DNA of 64,000 nucleotides, from positions 1,692,501 through 1,756,500 of the forward strand of contig CM062197.1 of the NCBI GenBank assembly GCA_031216445.1. Direction: 5' to 3'. Both the position numbers and the translations under genes were made by a program. Origin of the DNA: Lateolabrax maculatus (Eukaryota; Chordata; Actinopteri; Acropomatiformes; Lateolabracidae). The notes beneath the pieces are model-generated. The model saw only the letters and a list, made by a program, of their open reading frames with translations, did not search any database and was not told where the DNA came from. This document shows positions 1 through 10,862 of the stretch, one piece after another; position 1 is the stretch's first letter, and each line of letters starts with the position of its first letter.

Positions 1-117
1 ACGGTGCGTTGAGCCATGTTCTCCTTCTTTGACGGAGCCCTCTGCAGATCAGCCTGCGCTTTGCCACGCACAGGTGAAATCGGTCTGAATGCAGCCGTAG
101 TCACATGTAACTGCAAT

Positions 118-477
118 GTGTACAGAAGTATTAGCCTCAAAATATACTGGAAGTACCCAAAATAATAGTACTCATTATGCAGAAGTGCAATTATTGGGGC
201 ATTGCACAACTTCAGTGTTGCAGCAGGTAATGTGTAGCTGATTGTAATTACTTTATATACTGCAGGGTAGTTGGTCAATGGATCAATGGAGTCTGAATAC
301 ATCAAAATGTATTTGTTGTTTATATTTTGTATTCATATTCGGCAAGTTAAGTAGTAACTAAAGTTATCAAAAAGATGTTGTGGAGTAAACTACAATAGTT
401 GCTTCTAAAATGTGTGATGTGGAGTAGAAGCATAAAGTATCACTTGACTAATGTACTCAGGTACTTTCCACTACTGC
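118..477 (-). repeat. Dispersed percomorph-fish repeat, copy 1 (AAGTA-rich family)
   Basis: Near full-length copy of a repeat rich in AAGTA/TACTT words. Reading along +, it has a repeat-like series: TATTAGCC, AGTACTCATTATGCAGAA, ACTTTATATACTG, GTAACTAAAGTTATC, GTGGAGTAGAAGCATAAAGTA, then GTACTTTCCACTACTG at the end. This order matches my memory of an abundant spiny-rayed fish repeat in reverse orientation. A second, more diverged copy lies at about 2181-2605 on the other strand. It has no coding capacity. The class is unknown to me; it is probably a non-autonomous element. Confidence 0.7.
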
Positions 478-2180
478 CTTTATCACATAATCTCCCTACT
501 TCTTTATCCATCTCTCCCCGTCCTCTGGCTGTTCAATCAATGATCAAGTCTTTGAAAAACATGAAAACAAATCTATTAACCACCTTCAGTTCGAAATCTG
601 CGACAATTTCAAAGTACCCCCCCCCACCCCCACCTCCCGCGCTCCTTCCCTCCCTCCGGGACACACCAGGAGTTAAACTCTTCCCTCTCATCTTCCTTAT
701 CAGAGCCTTTCCTTTTCTGCTGAAGCAGGGACTTTGAGTTTTGCCTCAGAGACACTTCCTTCTGTTCAAACCATCAGACTGTGTAAACAGCCGTCTGTGG
801 GAGATTAATCATGCCTGCTGCGAAGACACAGAGAGAAAGGGCCAATGAGAAAAGGGGCAAAGATGGGGAGAAGACTGTGCTTGTGTAAAAGGAAAGATAA
901 GTGTGGCTGTGTTTGGCAGCAGGAAAGTGAGGACAAGGTTACACTCGGACACGTCATCTCTGAGCCTTTCAACAAGTGAACAATTGTCTAATAGTCAGCG
1001 TTTGAAACTGAGGCTCTATCTTTTATCCATCAAAGCAAAGTAATACAAGCTGGGTTGGATCGAGAAACGAAAACAACTTCCCTAAACCAATTTCTGTTTT
1101 GTAATACATTTTCATTTTCTTTCTTTTGGCTTTCACCCCTTAATGCAAATAAAGCATATATGACCTGGAACTCTATTTCATTGTCATTGTTGTTATGTTT
1201 ATGATCATATATATACACACCTTGTATATATATTTATTTTTATATGTAGCAGTTAAATGTTAATGCTTACCTTTGTTGTCCTTGTTTTTTGGTTTATTTG
1301 TCTATTTCTGTGTATGTAAATATAAATAAATAAAGCTGATTCTGATTCTGAACTTCAGAGAAGTAAGAGAGAAACGGAAGAAACTTTGAAGAGAGAATAA
1401 AAACCCTCTTTTAAAAAGCAACAAGACCAAATAACCTAATTTCTACCGACCGAGCGTTGAAGTGGAAGTTAATGCTGGTTAAAGTCTTCAAATACTTCCT
1501 TCTGCTCCTCTTAAAGCAGAGAAATCAGGCAAAGAAACCTAAAAATTGTACCTCAAACTTTCTTAATTCTGGTGTAATCACATTTCTCACTGTCATCCTG
1601 TGTTTTCTGTTTTATGTCTTCAGTTATGACACTCATTTGCATGAAAACATGTATTGAACATCAGGGAATGTGCAATACAAATAAATTGAGTCCATGAATA
1701 AGACATTTTTTTTTGCTTTTATTTTGTTACCCAGGTGTAAAAAGCTGAGGGGAAACGAGTTCCCCCCCGGAGAATTGTGAAGCAGTAATCAGATAGCTGC
1801 TGCAACTGTTTGACATTCAAGTGTAATCACAGCAAATAGTGAATTCTTCCTCTGAAAAGCTTCATTTCACAGTGAGATATTCTCTGTTTGAAAATGGGAC
1901 GCCTATTCCAACAAAATGATTGTTGGCATGCAAATGGAACTCTCTGTGGCGGGGGCATTGAAGTGATTTGCAAAGTGGGACGCTTTTGTCACAAAGTAGT
2001 AACATTTTCAAAGATGCAATCCTGTGCTGTGCTGAACTACCGAGCAGCTTGTTTCCACCTAAATTGAAGTGCAGCGTTTGGAGGTGAAAACCTCTCACTT
2101 ATTCATAACCGTGCTCAGCTGGGCCTCCTCTGGAAATCTCTATCCTGGGTTCGTACATGGAGGACGAGTACTGTTATCAC
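478..2180. other. Unique AT-rich non-coding DNA with simple-sequence patches
   Basis: No supported gene. It holds a C/A-rich patch near 618-640, AT-dinucleotide patches near 1206-1245, and a TAAATAAATAAA stretch followed by GCTGATTCTGATTCTG at about 1319-1350. That last motif resembles the short-tandem 3' tail of some fish LINEs, but no LINE body can be read upstream. The open frames here are short and show no recognisable domain. Confidence 0.5.
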
Positions 2181-2605
2181 CACTGGTGGGAGGTAAACAT
2201 TTACAAATACTTTTTTATTGTACTTGAGCATTCATTTTATACTTTTACTCCCCGCATTTGAACACAAATATCTGCACTTCTTACTCTTTACATTTCCAAA
2301 ACAGGCTTGTTACTTTAGTCTTCATGCATTTGAGGGGGATTATCATTTATTTTTATTTAACATCATTGCACATCGCCTTCCCAACACCAAGACCGATTTC
2401 ATCCTAAATGAACGGGACGATAACACATAGAAGAGACGATTCCTCGGTGTATCCATCAGTGCAGATCACTCCAGACAGACGCAACAATACGAGACAGATA
2501 AGAGAGGCTCGACCGTCCAGTGCAGTGATGACAGGAAGAGGAGAACCAGAACTACTCTTTACTTTTATACATTTCATTGCCTGTACTTTTTCACTTTAGT
2601 TATGT
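2181..2605 (+). repeat. Dispersed percomorph-fish repeat, copy 2 (AAGTA-rich family)
   Basis: A diverged copy of the family seen at 118-477, in the opposite orientation. It starts with CCACTGGTGGGAGGTAAAC and continues through ATACTTTTACTCC, CACTTCTTACTC, GGCTTGTTACTTTAG, CTTTACTTTTATACATTTC and CTGTACTTTTTCACTTTAG. The central part (about 2400-2530) does not fit the family and may be a small insertion or strong divergence. Two short open frames inside it are chance frames. Confidence 0.55.
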
Positions 2606-5499
2606 AAAAAAGACTGATTCAGTTTCACCTCTGTTACATGTGTAGAAACCTTCTTTCTGATGTGATGTATGTCAGAGAAGGATCATTTGTTTGTCTGTGC
2701 TGATGTCGCTGTATTGGGCTTTTTTCCAACCACAAGAACTTTTCAGGGAACAGTGGAACCTTTTTAGGAGCTTTTAGGAAAATGTACCCGCACTTTGGCT
2801 GCAAGAAAATTCCAGTTTTGGTTCCTCACAACTACAGCCAAAAATCCCTCCCGCCTCTGTGTTATTTCAGCCTGTTTAGCTGTTGTCCAGAACAGGGATA
2901 AGCATTAACGGTTATTGAGGATTCTGTGTTTTCCATTGTGGTTTTTGGTCTTTGTCCCTCGCAGCTGCTGGTCAGAACTGAGAACAGCAGGCCGGATGAG
3001 CCGGGCTGTCCTTTATCCTTCATTATTATCATACACCAGCAGTGCTTACTGCTTTCACTGCTGTAATACTCATTAAATCACCCGTCGTCTCAGACAATCA
3101 GACTCAAACAATGGCTGCTGATGCTTGACTAGGGATTGGACTATACAATGGAGCATGGTGGGTAGTCTGGAGAGAAAATATCTTTTTCTTTACAGAAAGT
3201 TTAAAAAAAATGTTAAGTTCCACCAAACACAGCTCAGAAAATGCACTCAAGGTAAAACGGATAAAAGCACAGAGCCATGGAATTGTGAGATTTTTCTTTC
3301 TCTTTTAGATAAGTACACCCCTAAAAATTCACATATTTTCTTTTTAGTTAGAATATTGCTGCTGTTTTGTAATTCATTTAATCATTTAGAAAGATACAAA
3401 GTTCATATTTCATACCTCAGAACATATCCAGAGTCAGCAGAATAGACGGTTTGATGAGTAAAAATCTTTAGTTAGATTCGACTTTGGAATACAATAAGCA
3501 GCCGTGACCAAGCAACCGTCCCTGTGTGCTCAGCAGACTTGACCATCCTGCTTGCAAACATTTTAATGTAACTTTCCTGCGGACTGGATCTGTATGTTTT
3601 CTGGGTAGAGTTTGAACTGACAAAATGTATGCTTCACGTGTGTTTGTGTCTGTTAATGTGTGTGACTGTTTGTCCATGTTGATTCTTCACTACGTGTGTG
3701 CCGGTGTGTAACCTGGCCGGGCTCTGCGCTGTGATAAAGGGCCAGCTGCCACCTCAGCTCTCTGCCATATGGAGCCAGACCAAGGCCGCTCCTGGACGGA
3801 GAGATTAGAGAATAAATGACTGATAACTGGGAACCATGGGGCCTCTGAGAGCGGAGAGACACATGACAGCCCAGTGTAACTGCAGAGGCCGGCAGACAGA
3901 CGGAACGGAAAGAAGGGAAAAGAGCGAAGGGAAGGAAAGAGGAGAAAAACTGAAGATTGAGGCAGCATAGTAACAGTCTCAGAGCGCTGGGAAGAAATGT
4001 TTCTTTTGTTGTTTTTGGTTGGCTATTGAAAAACACACTCCAGTCCTGCACTTATATAAAACCATGTGAAACCAGAAAATGGGCTTCATTGAGCTGCAGA
4101 ATCTCCTCTATGAGCTCACTGTAGGTGTTGTTGTGGAGAAGATTGTGCTGCTGTGCCTGACTTGAAGTTTAAATCTAAAGGTGAAAAAAAAATCAATAGC
4201 AAGACAATTTAGGAAAAATGAAATTGTAACAAAATAAAAATCCAGAGAAGACTCAACACCCTCTGATTAAAAATGTTTTCCGACGATGAAACACGGACAC
4301 GGACATTTACAGCGAGACACTTTAACTCCCTAACACACACAGTATATTCTGTATCACCTGGTTTCACCTCTTCATTGAACTTATATGATGTTTACACACT
4401 GAAATCTTCTAGATGTGTTGTGCATCACATCACACATCTCCCCCAAATCCATCAAGTTATGTGGCTTCAAACAGTGCGTGTCTGCAGGGCATGAGTTCGT
4501 AATGACGAAGAGGTTAAATTGGGACAAAAGCGCTGACAGTGCGGCTTGCTGTTACCATCAGTGGTATGAGCTTAGATCCCCAGACAGAAAGTTAGAAAGT
4601 CTTCATTGTTATTTTTGGTCTGTTCATGGGTTTGTTTTTTATGGGCCATCATCTAGCAGTGGTCCCTCAGCTGAAGCTCATTGTGGAGTATTGTAACTAA
4701 ATCAGTTACCTTCATCTAAATTTAGTCATATTTTTTTTTTTAAATGACCTGACTCACATCCATATTTGCCAGTTTGTCTGCACAACCTTTATGTTTCTTG
4801 TCAGTTGTGGTTTGTGATGATGCACAGGCAGAGCTTCTGTTGCAAAACCTTTTAAGGGCTAATTCACTTTGTCTTTCCTGACGTAAAAAACAATCCCAAT
4901 ATACAGCTGTAGCAGCTACTGTTGACATCACTGTTTCATGCTTCGCTGCTTTTATTTTTTCTGCCGAATCTGCAGAAGCACACAATGCATACAATGACAT
5001 CCACTGCTGAAAGACCCCAGTCATGCATATATTTTCAATCTCTTCCCCATAGGACACCCTTTCTTGGCATCAAAAATAATCTAAACTGAGTTTTTGTTCT
5101 TAATGGGGTCCCTGAATATGGACTAAAAGAGTGCCACCTGTTATGCAATTGAACAGAATCTAATTCATTTTATTCCCAGAGGCCAGTGGAAGTAAAGGCA
5201 TTCACTTAGAACAGAACAGACAGCCACCGTTTAACGCTACGAAACCATGGCAGGTCCTTTAATTCAATTCAACTGCAATACGGTTCCTAAAATTGTGAAT
5301 AGTTACTGAGGAATAAGTGATGAATGAATCAGAAATGACCTGGTGATTAATGAATCTTTAATAAGTAGTTCCTGAATCATTTCAAATTGAGGACTATATG
5401 GTAGAGAACAGACTGTGATATACTTCATATTGATTTTGATTTTGTGGAACCTATCGGATTGTAAAGTGTGAGTGCAATGACTAATGTAAGAGCAACGCA
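2606..5499. other. Non-coding DNA without a recognisable element
   Basis: About 2.9 kb where I see no gene and no repeat that I can name. The stretch at 3700-3960 is more GC-rich, with overlapping open frames on the minus strand that contain no domain and are rich in Ser, Pro and Leu, as expected from a purine-rich opposite strand. The interval could hold conserved non-coding sequence, but this cannot be judged from a single species. Confidence 0.45.
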
Positions 5500-5790
5500 C
5501 ATAAAGCCAAAACCACAGAGAATTATCATGAAATCTTCAGCTCTACGGATGCTTTCCGTCCCCCTCTTGGTCACAGTTCCCGTCTTCGGCACGTTACTGT
5601 ACGTTTCAGTCTCAGCGTCTCATCGATCCAGTTTCCAGCCACAGCAGGCAGCTCTGTCCAGAAAACAGGTTCCGTTTAACCCGTTAACCACTGTACAAGG
5701 CCTGCCCAGCACAACCTGCAGACAGGTTGGTGAGACAAGTGGGACATTTTGCAAATAAAGAGCCCGGCGTTTTTCTCAGGAGAAGAGACG
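5500..5790 (+). repeat. Dispersed fish repeat (TTCAGTCTC...TTTTTCTCAGGAG family), copy 1
   Basis: Shares a run of landmarks with 23205-23960. At 5605-5790 these are TTCAGTCTC, GTTTCCAGC, CAGGCAGCT, ACCACTGTAC, CTGCCCAGCAC, GGTGAG, GTGGGACATTT and GTTTTTCTCAGGAG. Upstream, CCACAGAGAA and AAATCTTCAGCTCT (about 5512-5545) match the left flank of the second copy. That copy is interrupted by an LTR-like insert, whereas this one is not. The open frame at 5468-5758 crosses the repeat and is not a gene. Confidence 0.6.
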
Positions 5791-6545
5791 TTGCTTGGAG
5801 AAAACGTTTCACGCTCTTACGCAGTGATTTGTGGTGGTTGTGTATCCGGTTTTGAAGGTTTGCACTTTAGCAGCCAAATATTGATTACAGCAGCTTCAAG
5901 TTCATCATTCAACATTTAGCAGATCCAGTCTGTAAAACTGTTCACCGCAACTCTAATGCACTAAAGACGTTGTTTTAAAAGATCCCACCATATAAAGATG
6001 TATGGATCCCTTCCGCTCGCAGCTGTAATGGAATGAGCCTGGATCAGAGAATTGACTGCACGCTATTTTGTGACTGACGTTAACTGATGTATAAAATTGT
6101 GCATTTAGGTGATGGACACATAAAAGCAAAGTGCGGCTGACCTGCAGTTCCCCGACAGCTACAACTCACTGCTGTTTACTTCCTGTCCACAACTCCCTCC
6201 GGCGCCGTAGCTGCCTCGCTGCCTCGTGTTTCCTCGTGAACCGACAGTGTTGGCTTTTTAAAGCAGCCTCGTCTTCTCCCAGATTACATTTGTTGCTCTG
6301 TCCTCGCTTTGTGCAGCTTTCTGCTTACGAGGGAAGAGCTGCAGTCTCAACAATACCAGACACACAACTTAAACTAAACCAAGGCTGTCTCTTCCCTTTG
6401 GTTGTTTCATCCATTATTATTTAGTCACAGAGTCCCTCTGGGAATGCAGGTGTTGTGCGCTTCATCTGATCATCCGATCGGATGGTGTGAGCTTTTAACA
6501 GCAAAGTTTTGGTCTCTTACTTCTTCCCAGAGGACGACAGTTGTG

Positions 6546-6835
6546 CCCTCACCTTGAATGTCTTCATACCATGTGATTTATCATCATCTTGATAACCCCA
6601 GCCTGACCTAACTATGTGCATAAACCACCATAATGCAGCATGTAGAACTAATTCATTAAAATTTCAATCTCCCCTCACCTTGAATATCACCATAAAGCTC
6701 TAGAGTCATAGGTAAAATAATTTACCCCGAGCTTGATAACCTTCTCTCCTTCTCAAAGATAAACATGTATCTTGGTAAGTGGAGCAGGCAGGCAGCATAA
6801 TGAGTGAGACTAATCCATTAAAGTTTCAAGGTGTA
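6546..6835. repeat. Diverged two-unit tandem duplication (offset about 127 bp)
   Basis: Two units each begin CCCTCACCTTGAAT (about 6546 and 6672), carry CTTGATAACC in the middle, and end in a block like ACTAATTCATTAAAATTTCA (unit 1) or ACTAATCCATTAAAGTTTCA (unit 2). The second unit is longer by about 30 bp. A third partial match to the end of the unit lies at 10212-10262. No coding potential. Confidence 0.6.
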
Positions 6836-7194
6836 TCAATTTAAAACCACTGTACACACTGATAAACCTTGAGCTGTTTTTGCAAATGAAAATTTGCTTG
6901 TGTGAGAAGCACTTCAACACCAATTCAATGTATAATACAGTAAGAGACAACCATTATATAACATATCTAATTTCTTGTCTGTCTCTTGGAAAAGTGTTAA
7001 TAGATGAGCTTGTGTATAGCTGCGTGTTCTCCTTTTCACGTCCAATACAAATTCCACCTCAGCTGCAGTCCTACACTCTGCACTTCCATTAGAGCAGGTA
7101 ACTGCCCAAAACCTCATAGAGACTGCGTCTGCCCCCCCGACCACCTCAATTAATTCATTCAAATTTAAACAGGAGGAGTTACTCAGAAAAATGT

Positions 7195-7620
7195 AATAAA
7201 AATTAAAACCACCAGTCCAACAGTACAAGAAAATATGAGAATTTTATGTGGATCTCTGTCATCTAAAGCTGTGTTAGTCAACGATTTAATATCTGACTAT
7301 CATATGGATTTATTTTGTCTAACTGAAACTTGGCTGTGTCAGGAAGAATATGTTGGCCTGAATGAGTCCAGTCCTCCTCATCACATTAATACTCACATTC
7401 CTCGAGGCACTGGCCGAGGAGGTGGAGTTACAGCCATCTTTGACTCTAGCTTATTAATCAACCCTAAACCTAAACTCAATTTTAACTCCTTCGATAGCCT
7501 TGTTCTTAATCTTTCACACCCAACCTGGAAAACGTTACAGCCAATTCTATTTGTCATAGTTTACCGCGCTCCCAGTCCGTATTCTGAAACAAGAATAACT
7601 ATTAAACCAGAAGACCAGTT
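7195..7620 (+). pseudogene. LINE (non-LTR retrotransposon) endonuclease fragment
   Basis: The frame at 7235-7636 encodes the N-terminal half of an APE-type endonuclease domain from a fish LINE ORF2. Visible motifs are SLSSKAVLVNDLI, then DLFCLTETWL (the LTETWL box with the catalytic Glu of the family), RGTGRGGGVTAIFDSSL and FVIVYRAP. In the family this domain nicks target DNA for target-primed reverse transcription. After YRAPSPYSE at about 7590 similarity ends abruptly, so the catalytic Asp/His motifs and all of the reverse transcriptase are missing. Similarity also begins slightly upstream of the first Met, at about 7195. The closest clade by memory is the L2/Maui/Rex1-like group. This is a dead fragment. 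Confidence 0.8.
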
Positions 7621-8654
7621 GCATTGCAGCTCTTGAAATTCCTGGCATTCATTGCTTTCTGTTCAGCATGCTGTGACTTGAAGAGTTGCTGGACACAGAA
7701 AATCTATTATAACCATTATATTTTGTCACATGGTAATGCAGCAGGCAAGCAGGTTGCAAGCTGTACAGTAGCTGTGTTCAACCATGCTCTGATATCCAAG
7801 ATTTAATGCCTTTGCTCACACCGGCACCCACCGATTTAACATCATGTTTCTGTCCACCTGATGAATGTAAGTTCAATATTCTCCAGTCAACTGTCTGCTT
7901 TGGTCTCCATGTTTTACCTTAAATAAATGAGAAAAAATGTAGAAGAGAGAGCCTGTTAAACCTCGGCCTGTTCCTTATCTTTGTTATCACCTACACTGTG
8001 TTTCGCAGCCAAATTCACCATTGCTGTCAGACGACCGAATGAGAAAGAAAAAGCCTGTGTGATTTAAATCTGGCTCAAATGTCATCCAAGCTGCCTCGCT
8101 GTGCTGGCAATCAAATCATCATGTCACATTCCCAACGCAACAAAATCAGCATAAATACAGGTTAATGACAACAGCCTTGTGATCGTCTGTATCAATATTT
8201 AAAACGAGCGATTAATGAAGACTACAGAATTGTATTTCTAACTTCATGCAGCCGGCTACACAGTCTCTGCTCTCTGTGATCACCTACACTGTGTTTTATT
8301 ACAGCCGGATTCACGATATAGTATATCTGGTGTTGGAGCAGGGTTGGAGGAAACAGCGTGCTTAACTACGCCAGCCGAGCGGGGGAGCTGCAGGCAAACC
8401 AAGGTGGAAACGTGGGACACTTTTATGGGCTAACCCTGTCTAACTTTGTCTCTTTGCTGCTGGGCGGGTAGCACACTATACATGTGAATGGCTTAAATCC
8501 GTTTACATTACACATGGCCATTTCATCCACTATCGACATGAAAATATGTGTGTAGCTTTACCATAAAAAAATAAATATGATTAGGGTTAAATATCTACAA
8601 AACTAAAGCATTAAAGCACTAGTATTCTGAATGTAAAGCTACTTTATTGGCTAT

Positions 8655-9400
8655 TGGCAAGCCAAGTCAAATTTTATTCATATAGCCCAAAATCACAGAT
8701 CACGATTTGCCTCAGGGGGCTTTACAATCTGTACAGCATACAACACCTCTGCCCTTAGATCCATTCAGATAAGAAGGGTCAGACAGGAGCCCTGTATACT
8801 GAGAGCGTAGTGCCTGAGATGGAATATAAGGTACAATGAGATCAGACAGGTATGAGGGGGCGAGCACATTTACATTTTTGTAAGTCATCAGAAGCACCTT
8901 CAGTCTGATCTGACATGAATAGGGAGCCAATGAAGTGAGGCTAAAATTGTTGTAATACTGGATGATCACATTTTCTGGTTTAAATTGAGATTCCAGCTGC
9001 AGCATACTGAACCATTTGAAGACTTTTAGTACAAGCACACGGCAGACCAGTCTACAACACATTATAATAATCAAGTCCGGGTGAAACAAAGGCGTGAATT
9101 AAGATCTCTGCGTCAGCCATGGACAGGAAATACCTCGTTTTAGCTATGTTGCATAAATGGAAAAGGGCAATTATGGTGATTTATTTAATGTGCTGATCAA
9201 AAGAGACCGTAGGATCGAACATAACACCAAGATCCTTGGCTGTTAAACAGTTGTCGAGTTACTGTTACATGATTAAAGTGTGGAGCGGGGCAATGACCAG
9301 CATCTCACCTTTATCAAAATTTAGAAGCAGGAAATTAAGTGACATCCAGTTTTTCACAGCAGACAAGCAGACCTAAATTTGTAATTTGAGGTCAGCCTTT
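8655..9400 (-). pseudogene. 5'-truncated LINE: reverse-transcriptase C-terminal part and 3' UTR
   Basis: Reading the minus strand from about 9360, I see pieces typical of the C-terminal part of fish LINE ORF2. These are WMSLNFLLLNFDKGEMLVI, DLGVMFDPTVSFDQHIK, FHLCNIAKTRYFLSMADAE, LIHAFVSPGLDYYNVL and LAPSYLSDLIVPY. They are spread over shifted frames with stops. At the low-coordinate end, AAGTCAAATTTTATTCATAT followed by a CTTTACAATCTGTACAG segment is the antisense of a usual LINE 3' UTR. Upstream parts, including the catalytic YADD box, are absent. The open frame at 8712-9089 covers only part of it. This is a decayed copy. Confidence 0.8.
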
Positions 9401-10211
9401 ACAGACTCAGCCGAGTGTCAGCAGCGTGACAGTGGGCATTTATTTCAAAACTGCGTACAATTCGGATGTTACCACTGTAGAGTGAGTAGGTTCATGTACA
9501 AACTGAGTAAAAACAAAAGTATTACAATAAAATGAAAAGAAAACATTTGCTTTCAACCATGTTTCACATAAAACAATCATATCCAGATTATGCATAAGAA
9601 TCAGATCAGTCCGGCTTTGGTAGAAAGTGATCTGATATTTATAAAAACTAATTTGAGGGTCTTATTATATTATTATAATAACTGGGCTAGTGATGATTGA
9701 AAACAACCAGTAGCTTGTCCTTGCAAGCCCTCCCAACTCCTGCTGTCGAGCCTAATTATAGCCTACCAAATTAACAGGGACAATGAAGAGATTCAAACAG
9801 ACAAATTAGGAGGGGGACAGAGTTAGCAGCAGCTATTGATCACACGGAAACCACGGTGGATTTCACAGGAAGTGGCATCATGGCAGGAGGACAAGTGTGG
9901 TGCAAAGTGTGTGTCCTTTAAAGCACCACCGAGGACAGTATAGAGAACGGCTCCTGCTCACAACATGACAAAACCAACCCATTGTTCCCCGGATGGTTCA
10001 TCTTTCTCCAGCACGTCCCGAGCCTCTGGAAGCTGATGTTCACAGTCACATTTTTTGTCTTTTTAAAGTGTTAAAGTCTTAGTTATTTTTTTTATGTCAG
10101 ATTATGATGACTGACTTGTGTTTATCTTCATACATACAGCAGCAGAGCCACTGCCCCCTCCCTGAACAAGTCTCCTGAGTTTGCAACCCCCCCCGCAAGC
10201 CTCAGTGTGTA

Positions 10212-10262
10212 ATAAGTGAGACAAATCCATTAAAGTTTCAGGCAGCCTGAATTTAAAAGTGC
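10212..10262. repeat. Partial third copy of the 6.5-6.8 kb repeat
   Basis: TAATAAGTGAGACAAATCC followed by ATTAAAGTTTCA and AATTTAAAA matches 6800-6850 with few changes. The GC-rich DNA that follows (about 10330-10500) is open on both strands, but no frame shows a domain I know. Confidence 0.5.
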
Positions 10263-10714
10263 TGCTCCACTGGGCACTAAGTGACAAAATCTAGCCTTTT
10301 TGACCACTTCTGTGCCTTTTTCTGCTGCCAACCGGCTCAGGCGGCGGGTGCAGATGGCGGTGCTGGGAAAGCAGTCGGGCCGTGGATTACACTGAAGATT
10401 AGATTGGGCAGAGGCGAGGCTTCCCGCGCTCCAGCAGCACCGGGGCAGATTGAAGTCGCCCAGAGCAGTCGACATTTTAACCTCAGAAGATGCTCCGCCG
10501 GCTGCAATGAAATTACGACCAGTCCTCCACCTTATCTAATACAGATGTGACTGTGTGGGCTGTTTGTGTGTGTCTATGCCTGTCTGTGGATACTGTGTAT
10601 GTACACATGCAGTACAGAGGTATGTACAGCTTCATCTGTTTGCTGGAGGATAATAATTGGATGGGCAGTTAATTCCCATTTTGTGTGTCAGACAGATGAT
10701 TCTGCAGAACTGCT

Positions 10715-10862
10715 GATTGTGTTCAGTGCTTGCTCATGGTGAAAATTGTTGGGTCTCTGTAACGATATTTTACAGTCTAGACCCACTTTATGTGACAAGT
10801 GTCTTGAGATAACGTCTGTTAAGATTTGGTGTTATATCAACTAAATTAACGCGACTTGAATC
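10715..10862 (+). repeat. 3' tail of an L2/Rex1-like fish LINE
   Basis: The stretch GTGCTTGCTC, TTGTTGGGTCTCTGTAA, TCTAGACCCACTTTATGTG, AAGTGTCTTGAGATAACG and TTTGGTGTTATATCAACTAAA is, in order, the 3' end that fish LINEs of the L2/Maui type carry just before their terminal short repeat. No coding part is readable directly upstream. The left boundary is uncertain and could lie near 10640. Confidence 0.7.

Noticed and set aside
2145..2165. tRNA B-box-like word GGGTTCGTAC
   Set aside because: No A box at the proper distance and no cloverleaf can be drawn, so it is not a tRNA or a tRNA-derived SINE head that I can support.
3653..4051. 132-codon minus-strand frame
   Set aside because: Overlaps another long minus frame in a different phase, is Ser/Pro/Leu-rich opposite a purine-rich strand, and has no domain.
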